Source: Pyrenopolyporus hunteri
Taxonomy: Eukaryota > Ascomycota > Sordariomycetes > Xylariales > Hypoxylaceae
Assembly: GCA_902806595.1 (NCBI GenBank)
Contig: CADCXC010000010.1
Span: forward strand, 992,001-1,056,000
Direction: 5' to 3'
DNA length: 64,000 nt
Shown here: piece after piece, positions 24,479 through 36,484 of the stretch
Numbering within the stretch: position 1 is the stretch's first letter
Layout: every line of letters begins with the position of its first letter
Position numbers and translations under genes: made by a program
Notes under the pieces: generated by a model
Told to the model about the DNA's origin: nothing
Seen by the model: only the letters and a program-made list of their open reading frames with translations
Database searches by the model: none

Positions 24479-26859
24479 ATGTCCAAGGGCCGTGTCTGTC
24501 TGTAGGTTCTACTTGGGGCTCTCGCCAGCGTGTTTCAATGATTGCTAATCGTCCTTCCGTATAGCGCCTACTCTGGAGGTACGCCGTCGAGCCTTTAGAA
24601 TAGAATGCTCTCGATAGCCAATGGACTAATGGAAGCTCGTAGGCCTCGACACCTCCACTATACTCAAGTTCCTGATCAATGATGGCTACACAGTCGTCGT
24701 ATGTTTACCCTCTAAGCCCGCTCGGCCGCTTATCGGGTTCTGACAGTGATATAGTGCTTCCTTGCCAATGTCGGCCAGGAAGAGGATTGGAAGGCAGTAG
24801 AAGAGAAGGTACTTTCGCGGCCGGATACCCTTTAGAGGTTTTCAAGCTAAATAGCACCCCCTAGGCGCTCAAGCTAGGAGCTGAGAGGATGGTCATTCGA
24901 GACCTCCAGGCCCAGTTCGTTACTGAGCTGGTGTTCAGAGCCGTTCAATGCAACGCTATCTATGTGAGTAACTCGAATCGTGACTGTAGAGAAAATCCAA
25001 GAATTTATTTTCAATACTTCCCATGGACAGTAGTATGCACTAAGATCATGCTAATAAGAGACATAGGAGGACAGATATCTCCTTGGCACCAGCTTGGCCC
25101 GCCCAGTCATCGCTCGCGAGTACGTAAACCCCATGCTGTGTTTAATACGAGCCCATCGTGGGCGTCTATAGGGGCACTAGCGCAGATAGTAACGCGGGTT
25201 GCTAACGTACGAAAACTCTAGACAAGTTCGTGTCGCACAAGAATATAATTGTGATATCCTCAGCCATGGTTGTACCGGAAAGGGCAACGACCAAGTTAGA
25301 TTGTACGTCTCTTTTTTATGCAACGCCACCCCCTGCGGTGTCTCAGGGCTTGTCACAGACATATTATCCACCTTTCTATAGTTCACGTCCCTGTCGAGGC
25401 TGGAAAGCCCCTATCTAAGTATTGAGGATCAATTCGCTAATGCTGGATGTTGCAGTGAACTCGCCTGGCTAGGTTCGTCCAATTCTTATGAAACCTACAC
25501 GAAAGTCCCGAAGGATACTAACAATGATTAGCTCTGGCACCTACGATGAAAATCATTGCGCCCTGGAGGATCGAGTCGTTCATTAGCAAGTTCCAAGGTC
25601 GCGCGGATCTTCTCGAATATGCTCGTATTAACGACATACCCGTATCTTCAACCCCCAAGGCCCCATGGAGGTCGGTTTATTTCCCTTTTCATTAATTTAG
25701 GGGTCGATCCGACTAACAGTTCTCTAGCATGGACGAGAACCTCGTCCACTGCAGCTACGAGGCTGGCATCCTAGAGGACCCGAACCACGAGCCGCCAAAG
25801 CACCTTTGGAAGATGACTGTTGATCCACTCGACGCCCCTGATAAGCCATACCGCTTCACCATCAACTTCGCTAAGGGCATCCCTGTCAAAGTGACTACCG
25901 AAGATAATAAGGAGGCTACGGAACCGGTGGAGCTTTTCAAGCTTCTTAACCGCATTGGCCATGATGCTGGTGTAGGAAGAATTGACATTGTGAGTTACAC
26001 TAGCTTATCTATTGTTGTCATCCTTGAGTCTTCGGTTTTTGAAGACCAGAAGTCCTTCCTTGAACGTCAAAAGAATTCATTATTAATAAGTTCTTCTAGG
26101 TGGAGAATCGCTTCATTGGTATGATAAAGAAATCCTATTGACCTTGAATTAATACCTAATAACTGCATAGGCTTGAAGAGTAGGGGTTGCTATGATACCC
26201 CGGGTTTGACTATCCTCCGTCTTGCGCATATCGACCTTGAAGGGTTGGTGCTGGACAGCAAAGTCCGAGAACTCCGTGATCAATTCTGTACTATCTCCTG
26301 GAGCAGACAGCTATACAACGGCATGTACTTGTGAGTGTCCCCTATTCATCCCTATGCCCACTCTATACTTGCGTGGGAAGGCCCTAGCGTCTCTCTCCGT
26401 TCTCTTTAATTGGTCTTCTAGGGGCATTTACTTCGGGGTAATAGTTACTGACGAGTGAACAGCTCACCGGAGAGGGAGTTTATCGAGAACTCTATAATTT
26501 TCTCCCAACAAAATGTGAACGGGTCCGTCCGCATGATGGTATACAGTACGTAGTATCCCAATCTAGTCATTTCCGTGGAGTGCGCCTGGGGACTCTCGTC
26601 ATGTTATAATAACGGACGAGAAACCCCGGCGGAAATTAGTGGTGGGAATTACTGACACGTGTTTGCAGAGGGGAATGCATATGTGCTTGGACGCAGCAGT
26701 GAGACGAGCAACTTGTATAGCGAGGAAGATGCGTCAATGGACTCTCTATCGACCTTCTCTCCGATGGACACTACCGGATTCATCGCTATCCAGGCGATCC
26801 GTCTGAAGAAGTACGGAGAGAGCAAGATTTCCCAGGGTACTCCTCTTACCGAGTTGTAA
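24479..26859 (+). CDS. arg1: argininosuccinate synthase, 14 exons
   Basis: Fourteen exons: 24479-24501, 24565-24578, 24643-24698, 24755-24808, 24865-24963, 25067-25119, 25222-25302, 25456-25472, 25532-25670, 25728-25989, 26100-26118, 26171-26330, 26463-26545, 26669-26859. They join without a break to 416 residues, the normal length. It condenses citrulline and aspartate with ATP to argininosuccinate in arginine biosynthesis. The ATP-binding AYSGGLDTS is residues 9-17 and is split over three exons. Citrulline- and aspartate-binding text includes SHGCTGKGND (114-123), SSTPKAPWSMD and GRIDIVENRFIGLKSRG. Every intron has GT-AG ends, several have TACTAAC or CTAAC branch sites, and all phases agree. 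Exons of 14, 17 and 19 nt are unusually small. Short-ORF views make this look like a broken gene, but it is intact. The density of 13 introns in 1.25 kb of coding DNA is striking. Confidence 0.95.
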
Positions 26860-27856
26860 GATGCACAGGTCCTGAGGGCTGGACTACAACCGATGTGCGA
26901 TACTAAAACGCCCGAGCCACTCTAAGTCGACACGATTCGCCGTACTAGCTTATAGTTTATCCTCGTTTGCGAGTGGCTCGGATTGATGCTAAATTTTATC
27001 TCGGGATAGAGATTGTACCTAATTGATTTCATTAAAAAATCGCCCGGATGGAAACGAAGTGGTGGTTAGGACTTGGCTACCACTATCGAGTTCGTATTCA
27101 TGATCTCAAGATACCCTCCATGGCATCAGGACCTCAGATAGTTTCACGGGCGCCATAGCTAAGGCAAGATTTAAAAAAAGGTTACTAAGTCCCCCAGTTC
27201 CCATTATGGCTTCATAGGCGCTGGAATTTTCAAGTACCCGGTGTCTTGAGCGGCTATTGTGAAACGGCCCCCTTCTCGGCGGCAGGTTCAAAAAAGGCGA
27301 GTCCATGCGCGTCCATGGAAAAATTTCAACAGGCAGGTACCTACCTCTTCTTTCTCGTCTTTTACCCTTCTTGGAATATACGCGTGGATGTGTTCACCGT
27401 GTGGTTTGCTGCGGCCAAAACTTTTAGACCTACTACCCACCTAAAGAGTACCTAGATTAAATGGGCATCGGATGGGTTGCCTGATCCGAGGTACTGAGGT
27501 CGCGGGTTTCTTCTTCCTTCCATTCACAAGGCAGGACACCATCCCACTTCTATTACAATAATTAGGTAGGCTGTCTACCACCTGTCCTCACTATTTGTCT
27601 CAGGATTTCTCATGAAGCGACGGGTGCCTGCGGCTGAAAGCGTACGTGCAACCATACGCGAGGGTAACTACGGCAACTGTCAGCCCCGCGTCACTTTTTG
27701 CTCTTCGAGAACCGATAAGTCTTTTTTGTGCCATCAGCTCTTCATAACCCAACCAACCGTTCTTCAACTATCTAGGCAGCTGAGTACCTAGATTACGAAG
27801 GATATCCTCGAGACATCCACATTTTAAGGTAGCTCCATACACAAGGAATAGCAGAA
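26860..27856. other. intergenic, no gene seen
   Basis: The frames at 27246-27455 look accidental. A GGTACCTACC tract lies near 27334. The right end is presumably the BTB gene promoter. Confidence 0.5.
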
Positions 27857-29577
27857 ATGGAGAGTGAAAAGGAGAAGGCCAATACCGTCCAGTACGGCTG
27901 GGAGAGATATGATGATGCGCGACCGGGTTCATCGTAAGTTCCTCATTCTATTCCTCGTCCCAGAATATTCACATCTGGGGTTATTCGATGCTAATACCCC
28001 ATCTCAGCCCCTACAGCGGTCGCCTTTATAACCTATATTTCAAAGATGGAGCACCGCTTGCAGTTCCCGCCGCGTTTGTCGACAAGTATTATAAACTAGC
28101 CTCCTGCCGCTATCAGGTCACTACGCCGCCAACCAACACCTTATTCCCGACAACGCCACAGCATGCCTCCCTCAGCAACTCCATCATCCTCAAAACAGTG
28201 TCTAGCAGCGCTGGCCATGTCCTTGCCCACTACCTTTTCACCGGCGCGTACCAGTCTCTGAAGCCGCAAGGCTTCACGCTCTCGGAGAAGCTGGCTGAGG
28301 AATTCGCAACGAGCGTCGGAGTGTTCGCACTTGCGCGAACTTATGAGATACCTGCCTTGGAGAATCTTGCCAAGGGAGAAATGGAACGCCTCGGACATAA
28401 CCTGCCGCCGACGCAGGCTTTTGACATTATGAATAACGAGCTGCTGACTCCTGCAATTAACGACGTCTGGCTGCGCAACTATCTCAAGTCTATTGTCGCA
28501 CCACTCATGCGCGGCTCTTCCGCATCCTCAACTCAGAGCTCCGACAGCTCCCGGCGGGCCGCGACGATGGCTGGTATGCTTCTCGACGTCGTCATTGAGC
28601 TAGGTCGTGAAGGGAAGATTATGCCGCGACCAAACCCTAAAGGCCACCCCGCAACCTCCGGAAGCTATCAACGCTTCGGAAACGTCCCAAGCGCAGGAAA
28701 TAATCCGAGTTTCAGGAACTACCCAAGCTTGGTAGGTGCTTCAAGCCCAGTAAACGCTTCAAGCCCGGTAAACAACCCAAGCCCAGTCAACAATCCAGGC
28801 ACAGCAAACAATCCAATTTCCAGAAATTATCCGAGCTTCGGAAGCAAGCCGGTCGATGACCCACAGAAGCCCCTACGAGATCCAGTTCGTAGCGAAGAAA
28901 AACCGAAAGGAAATAAGAATCATGAAGGGGTGAAGAGAGGGGAAACTAATCTTCAGAACATTACACTCACCAAAACGCCCCAAGGTACCGAAACTCCTGC
29001 GAAGGCTGGCGAGGACCCGAAACCGCTAGAAGCAAAAAAGGAGACTGGTGTATTGGATCGGGGCTCGTCTCGGAAGGAGGGGCTAGGAAATCTTCAAGAG
29101 AAGGTCCAGGAGAAGCTCGAGAACAACAGCAAGCGGGTCGATGATCTATTACCCCCGGCCCCCAAGACGGCTTCATCTTCCGCTTCAGCCGTGACCACCC
29201 CGGGCACCTCGGCCGGAACCACTCCTACTACCTCGACGAAGAATGAACCGAATGTCTTCAAATGGCCATTGACTGGAGCAGCAAAGTAAGTTGTGTCTAA
29301 GCGTCTATACCTATATCCGAATAACTCGTACTAACTAACCTCAAAAAGCCCAGGACCTACCACTCCGGCACTGACACCAGCTCCGGCGAGCAGTAGCAGC
29401 CAGAATCCCATGGACAACACCCCTCTATCGATAACAGCAGAGGCGTATCGTGATATATCTATAGGGGGTTTGGTTCCGTTCCAGTTTATCGAGCGGTATA
29501 TGCATATTTGCGTGCAGGAGAAGTTTAAAGACTTCTCGCCGGAGGAGCTGCGATGGAAGCACCAGTGCTCGATGTAA
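27857..29577 (+). CDS. BTB-domain protein with Pro/Ser/Asn-rich linker
   Basis: Exons 27857-27933, 28008-29285 and 29349-29577 encode about 527 residues. Exon 1 starts MESEKEKANTVQYGWE, and its GTAAGT donor joins in phase to PYSGRLYNLYF. Residues about 27-150 resemble the fungal BTB fold, with GHVLAHYLFTGAYQSLK and a following helix VFALARTYEIPALENLA typical of the family. Residues about 260-310 carry an imperfect repeat of SPVNNP/GTANNP. A charged linker leads to a compact C-terminal segment (GGLVPFQFIERYMHICVQ) that ends FSPEELRWKHQCSM. BTB domains mediate dimerisation and protein recruitment, for example to Cul3 ligases; the partner of this fungal subgroup is unknown. The domain call is fair; the C-terminal segment is not assigned to a family. 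Confidence 0.8.
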
Positions 29578-32500
29578 GGTCGGCGGCAAAGGCGCGTTAG
29601 TCTCGCTGGAATGGAAATTCTAGCCTGGTCGTTGCGTGGAATCGGCTGCGCGTCTAGTTTATATCAGGCCTGATGGCGTGCCCACATGGACCTTGAAACA
29701 CGCGAGTTCGCTGCTATGTAATGTACCTAGGTAAATAGGGAGCTTTGCTTCTTCGTTTCTATGCACACAGTAGGTAGTGCAGATGATAATGGAGATCGGC
29801 TTGTCAATTCTTAGATGTTCTTATAAATGGTGAACCATCAATCGTAGGCACGAAATCTAACCCCGCCATAGGAAGTCATTGTGGTCTGGCTAAAGCTATC
29901 CCGATTAAACCGCGCTACATCCGCGGCTGGGTAGAATACGGTATAAATGCTCGATTTTAGAGACCTGGCTTTCTTGGGGCCTGCGAAGGCGAGTGTGTCG
30001 GGCGAGGTCGGGGCTCGATAGAGGCGAATGAGGAACACGAAGAAGGGAATCTTAAGTTTAGCGGACAAGGATAGAGATGGGGTTGAAGGACGGACTCGAG
30101 GCTACTCGGGGGGTCGTGTTCGAAGCCTGTAGGAAAGCGAACCGGTTAACAACATGATTGGGTTAATACATCAGAATAACCCCGAAATACATACCTTCGA
30201 AGACGGATCGCGGTTTTCGTGTGAGTTGAGGAATATTATTCCTCTGATTAGCGTGTTATTTGGAGAGATACGACGGAAACTCCGTAGAGCCCCCCCTGAA
30301 AATGATAGGGGAAAATTCGACCAATCAGAATAAAGGGGGTTGCACTGGAATTAAGCTTACGGGTGAGGGAAGAATGAGACGACATGGTATGTTACCTTGG
30401 AAAACTGCTCCTGACACTTGTATTAGGAGAATCAACGGGTTTCTCCTAACTTTAGCTTTTAGCAACAGGGAAGTGCCTGAGTATGTTTTGAAGGGCCATC
30501 ATAATATGAGCCTGCTAGTCGGGTAGGGCCACCAAGTCAGTTAAAAAGTCCCCTACGTACCACTCGTATTCGATTGCGTCCAACGGTCAGGTATCTGTAC
30601 CCCGTCATAGACCCAGGATATCAGAGGATCACGATATATCGTTCGATACTATTCGAGGAACGTTGAAACTCTCGAGGATCGGGTGTTTATGGGTCCGTAG
30701 TATCCTCATTTAGGGGACCTAAGACTTGGATCTTTCTAGAACCAGGACGAGCCCTGATATCCATATGGTCCTATTTTTCGTACGTCGATTACGCAAGCTA
30801 GCCCATGCAAAATTTTCGCCGTAATATTCCCCCGCGGAGCTGTCGAGTTGTGGTATAGAATACGACTCCTTGTTTCGTGACACGTCAGTCATACTCATGA
30901 AGTAGCCCACCCTACGTAACGTGTTGCTACGTGAGGCTACGAATGGTTCTTAATCTTGGAATTTCTGTAAGTGGCGCATTACACTTCATATTCCAATGGG
31001 GACAATTCGCGGAGACGTGACGAAGCAGGATTTAGTTCATTCCGCTAATGAAGAAGCGGGTAACCCTATTGGAGTACTTTCCAATTTTAGATGAGACCAT
31101 TATTTACTAGCCCAGCATTCTTTTTCGTCCGTCGTAGGACGGTGTTTAGCACTCGATAGTAGGGTAGTTCAATAAGGAGCCGTATACAACTTTTCAGCTA
31201 CAGGTGTGTAGGGCCAGTAGCGTAAACTGATCCTCGAGATAGTGGTTAACTCGCCTGCTGCTGTGGGCCTCCGGGGATATACGATTTGGGAATAGTCACA
31301 TAATTACCTCTTCAGGCATTGCTGTTTTTGTGGGCTTCCGAATCCATCTGCCGGGTCCGGGTCATTTTAGTGGAGTTCTTTCCGGGGGGCCTACCCTGAC
31401 TTGTGGTCGAGAACACAGACAGCGATCGACACGGTATTACGTACTGCTAGTACCGGCTAATACGAATATAGACGGAACGCGTACGTCGTTTGACGAGCGT
31501 GGATTCTATGGCCTGACTTCGAGATGAAAATCCTAGGCGGCTATCTGATGCCACGCTGTTGCGGCTCGTTGCGCCGCTGAGTCATGGAAGGTAGGCTAAT
31601 GATACCCCCTGACTCGTGCTGCGTGCTGCGTAGTAAGGGTACCGAGCCTCGGTGTTTTGATACCTGATACTTCGTTATGGCATCATGCTAGATAGTAACG
31701 TTAGATAGGTAGGTTACCTTCCGCTGCGGATTATTCTACGGAGACTTTTAAGCTACACTTACGATACTTCATAGGGCAATACTTTCTGCGTCCCCTTATA
31801 ATCTGGGTATTGTAACATGGTTTGAACTCAAGTTCGAAGTAGCCTACCTGTATACTAACTAGGTTTAATTCTTGGCGAGCATTCTCCCCATACTCCACGA
31901 TAGGACTTTCGTGGATTAAGACGAAAATATAGGGTAGCTGAACTGTGCACATAGAAGGACCGAACAGAACCTCCTTATGATGCATTTCCCCCTGCAACTG
32001 CTAGAGAAGTATCGGTATGGTACTGTCTTCTATATGAGATAGAGAAATGCGCGGATGATAAGCGAAAGCAGCTTCAGTGGCACTCCTTTATTCGTCGTCC
32101 AATGCCCAAGGAATCCTAACACAGTTTACGCCAATTATCTGAAAATAACCATTTCCCATGAGCTAGACGACCTCAAGAGGATTTAATACAATCAAGAGCT
32201 GGGCATAACCCCGGATCCTAGCGATTATCTACGGGGTCATAAGTTAAGCTGCGGTCGACCAGCGACGTAGAAAGTCGCTTACAATTTAGGAGTCTTCCGG
32301 TATCTTGTTTGGCGACTGGAGCCCGGAAAGCGGCCACTAGATGGTGGATATGGCTCAAGATACACTACTACGGCAAAGTATTCCTTAGGTACCTACCTAG
32401 GCATACACAGTACGTATAGTTTCCTATCCACCCAGGCTGTACGTAGTAGCCTTCCGATATATGAAAATTTCACCCTCAGAACGAGAGGCTGTGTTGACGC

Positions 32501-34250
32501 TATTTCATTGGACGGCGTTGCGGTCGGTAAGGTGGCGAGATTTATTGAGCGAAAAACTACTGTTATTAATAAAAATACGATAGCATACCAAAGGACGCGT
32601 AGTAAAGCGGATAAGCCCGAGGCCGTACGCATTACCCCTTTCTTCGATTTGAAGATTATGACGATCCACGCAAACTAGTAGGGACAACACGCAATTCTGG
32701 AATCGGGAGCAATTAACGCGAAGCAATTGAGCGTCCCTGATTTAAAAATATGGACGTAACGAATCAGCTTCATTTTCATAGCGATTGAATCCTTGTCTCG
32801 CTTTCATGCCTAAGGAAGGCAAGTTACAAACCACGGTGTTGCTCATAGCGAGCTATTCGGCCCATCGAAGTGATTCCATCTTTGCTTAACTTCGAATCGC
32901 TATGCACCTTCCCTTTGATTTCATCTCCGCTTATCATTTCCAGCTCTCCTATTAGTTGATCCTAGGCCCGCTCTATCGTGCGGGCGGTATACAAGGATTC
33001 AAGCAAGAAGGCAACGTGGGGTATAGGGGTGAATCGAGTATTAGGACGGCGTGGATGGTCTTGGCCATAGACGCCGGAAGTGGAGCCCAACTACCGTTCC
33101 ACATGGAAGGCACCCGGACGATACGATGTTAAAAGAGTCTCCACGGTCTCCATTATAATATTCGCGCCTATCATAGTCTTGATTTAGAGGCTCGCGAGTT
33201 GCATGGGAATGCAAGATTACCCTAATCCGCCTTAAGCCTTGTATTGTGTAGGGATATCGAACAACGTATGCCGCTGCAACATCTTGGCGCCCTCTTAATA
33301 TTGGATAGTATAGGAGAGCCGCGCGTCCATGTTACATCAGGTATAGAATTGGATTCAGACTCAGGGCAGGACATTACACGATGCTTCATCTAGCGGTTAA
33401 GGGAATGTGAGAACTGAGAGCCATAGGAGACTATTACTACAATTGAAACTTCGGGTGGATAACCTTCTATCCTGGACACTAATTGAGTCGCTGTTTTGAC
33501 GCCTCGTTCCTCTCAGGGGTATCATGTTTCCTTCGAGATTCCCCACGTGCTTGATATCCTAAACTGATTACGACGTGTTTTGTCTAGATATGCGCCCAGT
33601 CGTCATCTCTTAATAGAGTCTGGTTGCTTACGATTGTCGAACACAACCGGAGTCGTTGATAGAGGTCGGGTTGCTAGTTGGAGAGCCGAGGTTTGAGATT
33701 ATCGGTTGAAGGACTACGTCTCTTAGATATACGGAATTTATTTGAATTATATTGAATTATGTAACCTATGATGGAGAGAGATCCCCTGTGACGTCCTATT
33801 CTGGCTCAAACCAGCCTTTCACATCTCGACGTTTTCAACCGCCAACTTTTCATTGGCTATCGATACCTACCAGTCTTGGCTACCTTGCCGAAGTGGATCG
33901 GCTCCTCTGATATAGCTTGATATCTGATCCCTGGGTGAATCTATGAAGATCCCAGGGGTTAATGGGAGGGGATTCTCGGCGAAACCAATTTAGGAGGGTG
34001 CCATTAGGAACAAGGGAAGTGATGCCTCCGGATTGTTGCGTGATCATTGCTCAGATTGATTCTTGAAATGGGTCCTGGCTGAAATTCAATGTAGATCAAT
34101 TTATATAACTATGTATATGACTGAAAATATAAAGCCGCTGATTCTCCCTGTGATATCTGCATAAGACCCAGTTCACGCTGTCTAAGGCTTCTCTCCCTCT
34201 TTACCACTTCGCCGAAAATCCCCAGTCAGGTTTCTCAGTTTTGGCTTAAA
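29578..34250. other. gene-poor stretch of 4.7 kb
   Basis: I found no exon set with conserved text on either strand; open frames are under 90 codons and lack family signatures. Isolated TAGG/CCTA tracts occur at 29725, 31706 and 32388. Composition is similar to other gaps and not AT-extreme, so this is not a saturated RIP tract. Confidence 0.5.
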
Positions 34251-35554
34251 ATGGTTAACATCCGCACCGTTGCCGCCTCTCTGGCGGTCTCGGCCTTTCT
34301 AGGGGTCTCAGCTCATCCCGGTGACAGCGAGGAGGTAGTTAAATATGAGAGGTCCTTACACAAGTTCGCCCAAGCTGGAGCCCGCCGTGCCATCACTGGC
34401 TGTGCTACGACTCCGAGTGCCGCTGCGCTCAAAGCCCGTTCTATAGCCCGCCGTGCTGCTACCGCCCAAGCCCTTCGAGAGAAGCGTGGTCTTGAAAACA
34501 GTAAGTCGTCGCACATATTCTATAGATTCTGGCTACTAACCGATTAGAACGAATGAAATCCAAGCGAGACCAAGCTGCTCTCCAGAAGTATTTGAACATC
34601 TCGCATGATGCCTCAGACTTGGGATATACTTTGGATACTCCGGTGGATGTCATCTTTGACTCCAACTCTACTGCCGCCCTCGTTCCCGAAGTTACTATCG
34701 GCCCCTATTGGGTCGCAGGAGAACTGATCCGAGTACGTCCGATTCGCTTATAGATAGGTTACTTAACCTCAGAAAATCGTTCAATGGGGCCCTAAGTCTT
34801 CCAGAACTCCCGTGAGCGAAACCACTAACTAGAGAATCAACAGACCGATGTGACCGAAAACGAACCGGGAGTGCCGCTTCACCTCGACCTGCAGTTCATT
34901 GACATTAACACCTGCCAAGCTATCCCAAATATGCTAATCGACATATGGCACTGCAATTCCACCGGAGTATACTCCGGCATCGCTTCTATGGGGCAAGGCG
35001 GCCTTAACAGCACATATGGCCGCGGTATCCAACCTACCGACGAGGATGGCGTGGTACAGTTCGATACTATTTTCCCCGGTCACTACACCGGCCGGACACC
35101 GCACATCCACCTGATGAGCACAGAGAACGCAACAGTGCTACCTAACAAAACTTACTTGACGGACGGCAAGCCTAACCACATCGGTCAACTCTTTTTCGAC
35201 CAGAGTCTTATCGATGCTGTTGAGAAGCTCGAACCATACAGCACTAACACCCAGCCCCTAACACCAAATTCCAGAGATGGTATCGACGCCCAGACCTCCA
35301 CGGCCGAGTACGATCCTTTTGTCGATTATATCCTCCTCGGCGGCGAGCTTCAGGATGGTCTCTTAGCGTATCTTACCGTCTTCGTCGATACCAAAGCCAA
35401 CCAGACCGCCTACGCCCACGCCGCCGCTCACTACTATGAGGGAGGCGGCGTTGCGTCTCCTGGTGGTGGCTTTCCCGGAGGTGGCTTCCCCGGAGGTCCG
35501 GGCTGGCCCACCAGCTCGATCCCCCCGGCTTCGAGTAGCACGGAGGCTGCCTAA
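34251..35554 (+). CDS. secreted intradiol ring-cleavage dioxygenase
   Basis: Exons 34251-34500, 34548-34732 and 34844-35554 encode about 381 residues. A signal peptide (about residues 1-21, ending VSAHP) is followed by a basic Ala/Arg-rich segment, then the catechol-dioxygenase-like beta core. The non-haem Fe(III) ligands are visible: Tyr188 in GVYSG, Tyr226 in FPGHYTG, and His232 and His234 in TPHIHL. IGPYWVAGELIR is the conserved entry to the domain. The last 35 residues are Gly/Pro/Ser rich (GGGFPGGGFPGG). Members of this extracellular fungal group cleave catechol-type aromatics between the hydroxyls and are thought to act on lignin- or phenol-derived compounds; the substrate here is inferred only. 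Introns are 47 and 111 nt; the first has a CTACTAAC branch site. Confidence 0.92.
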
Positions 35555-36484
35555 AGCTTATATTAGCAGCTAGGGGTGTGGTGAAGGGTTAGGATAGAAT
35601 CTAAAGAATCTAAAGAGAGTGCTAATCTTGCCCGAAAGACATAACCAGTAGTAAAAAGTGCGAATAAATAGGCAACGATAAAAGAAATAAACTGTCATTA
35701 CCGTTGGGTTTCTGCTGTTAGCCCCTTTTCATGCCAGTGCCCAATTCTTAACTTGTTACGGAAACTTTTCAATTTGCCACCATCCCCTTAATATAGCAAT
35801 ATACTCCTACCCGTGTCACTGCACCCTTTTAAACTACTTAGAGATGCACCAGGCACCTACGTATTCGTTAGGTATCAATCCGCCGTACGAGCCGGCGGAG
35901 GGCGAACGAACTGACTCTAAACATTCGATGGTACTAGCCTAAGACGTTATACGTGACCACACCCTCCAGGCTTAATAAACCTTTCAAAGCCCATTGGATA
36001 TTATCGAGAAACAAGAATACTCGCTCTCTGTCTCCCATTAGCCAGGAACCCCCTATGCTAGATAATGCACCTGGTGATTGTTACGTGGAATAGTCTAAAA
36101 TCTAAGAAAAGCGAGAAAGAAAGAAAGCTGCACTCTAATATATTATATACAACCCCCCATGGTTTCTCTCCAGTACTTAGTTTGAAATGCATCCTTAAGC
36201 AATCACACAGTCTATTTTATGATATAGTTGGCACGACTAAGAATTTGTGTTAATTAGTACTCTCCGCTAAGCATCTTCTGGAAAAGCATCTACATTTAAT
36301 TAGAATGTCCCTATTAAGAAGTCCCTTTCCCGAAAAGAAGTATTCTATTGACAATTTTAGTAGTATATCTCCCATTACTCGGGAAACGATCCGCTCGTCT
36401 GTCTCTCCTCTCTGTAGGAGGGACTGGTTTTCATCCGTCCCTTACCCCCAGCCTGGCAACTTACCAGATTAACCAAAGATAAAC
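35555..36484. other. intergenic between convergent genes, no gene seen
   Basis: Lies between the 3' ends of the dioxygenase (+) and the nuclease-like gene (-). Nothing recognisable. Confidence 0.5.

Noticed and set aside
24889..26124. Scattered short frames resembling parts of argininosuccinate synthase, which looked like a pseudogene
   Set aside because: Every interruption is a GT-AG intron with consistent phase, and the joined frame is complete at 416 residues.
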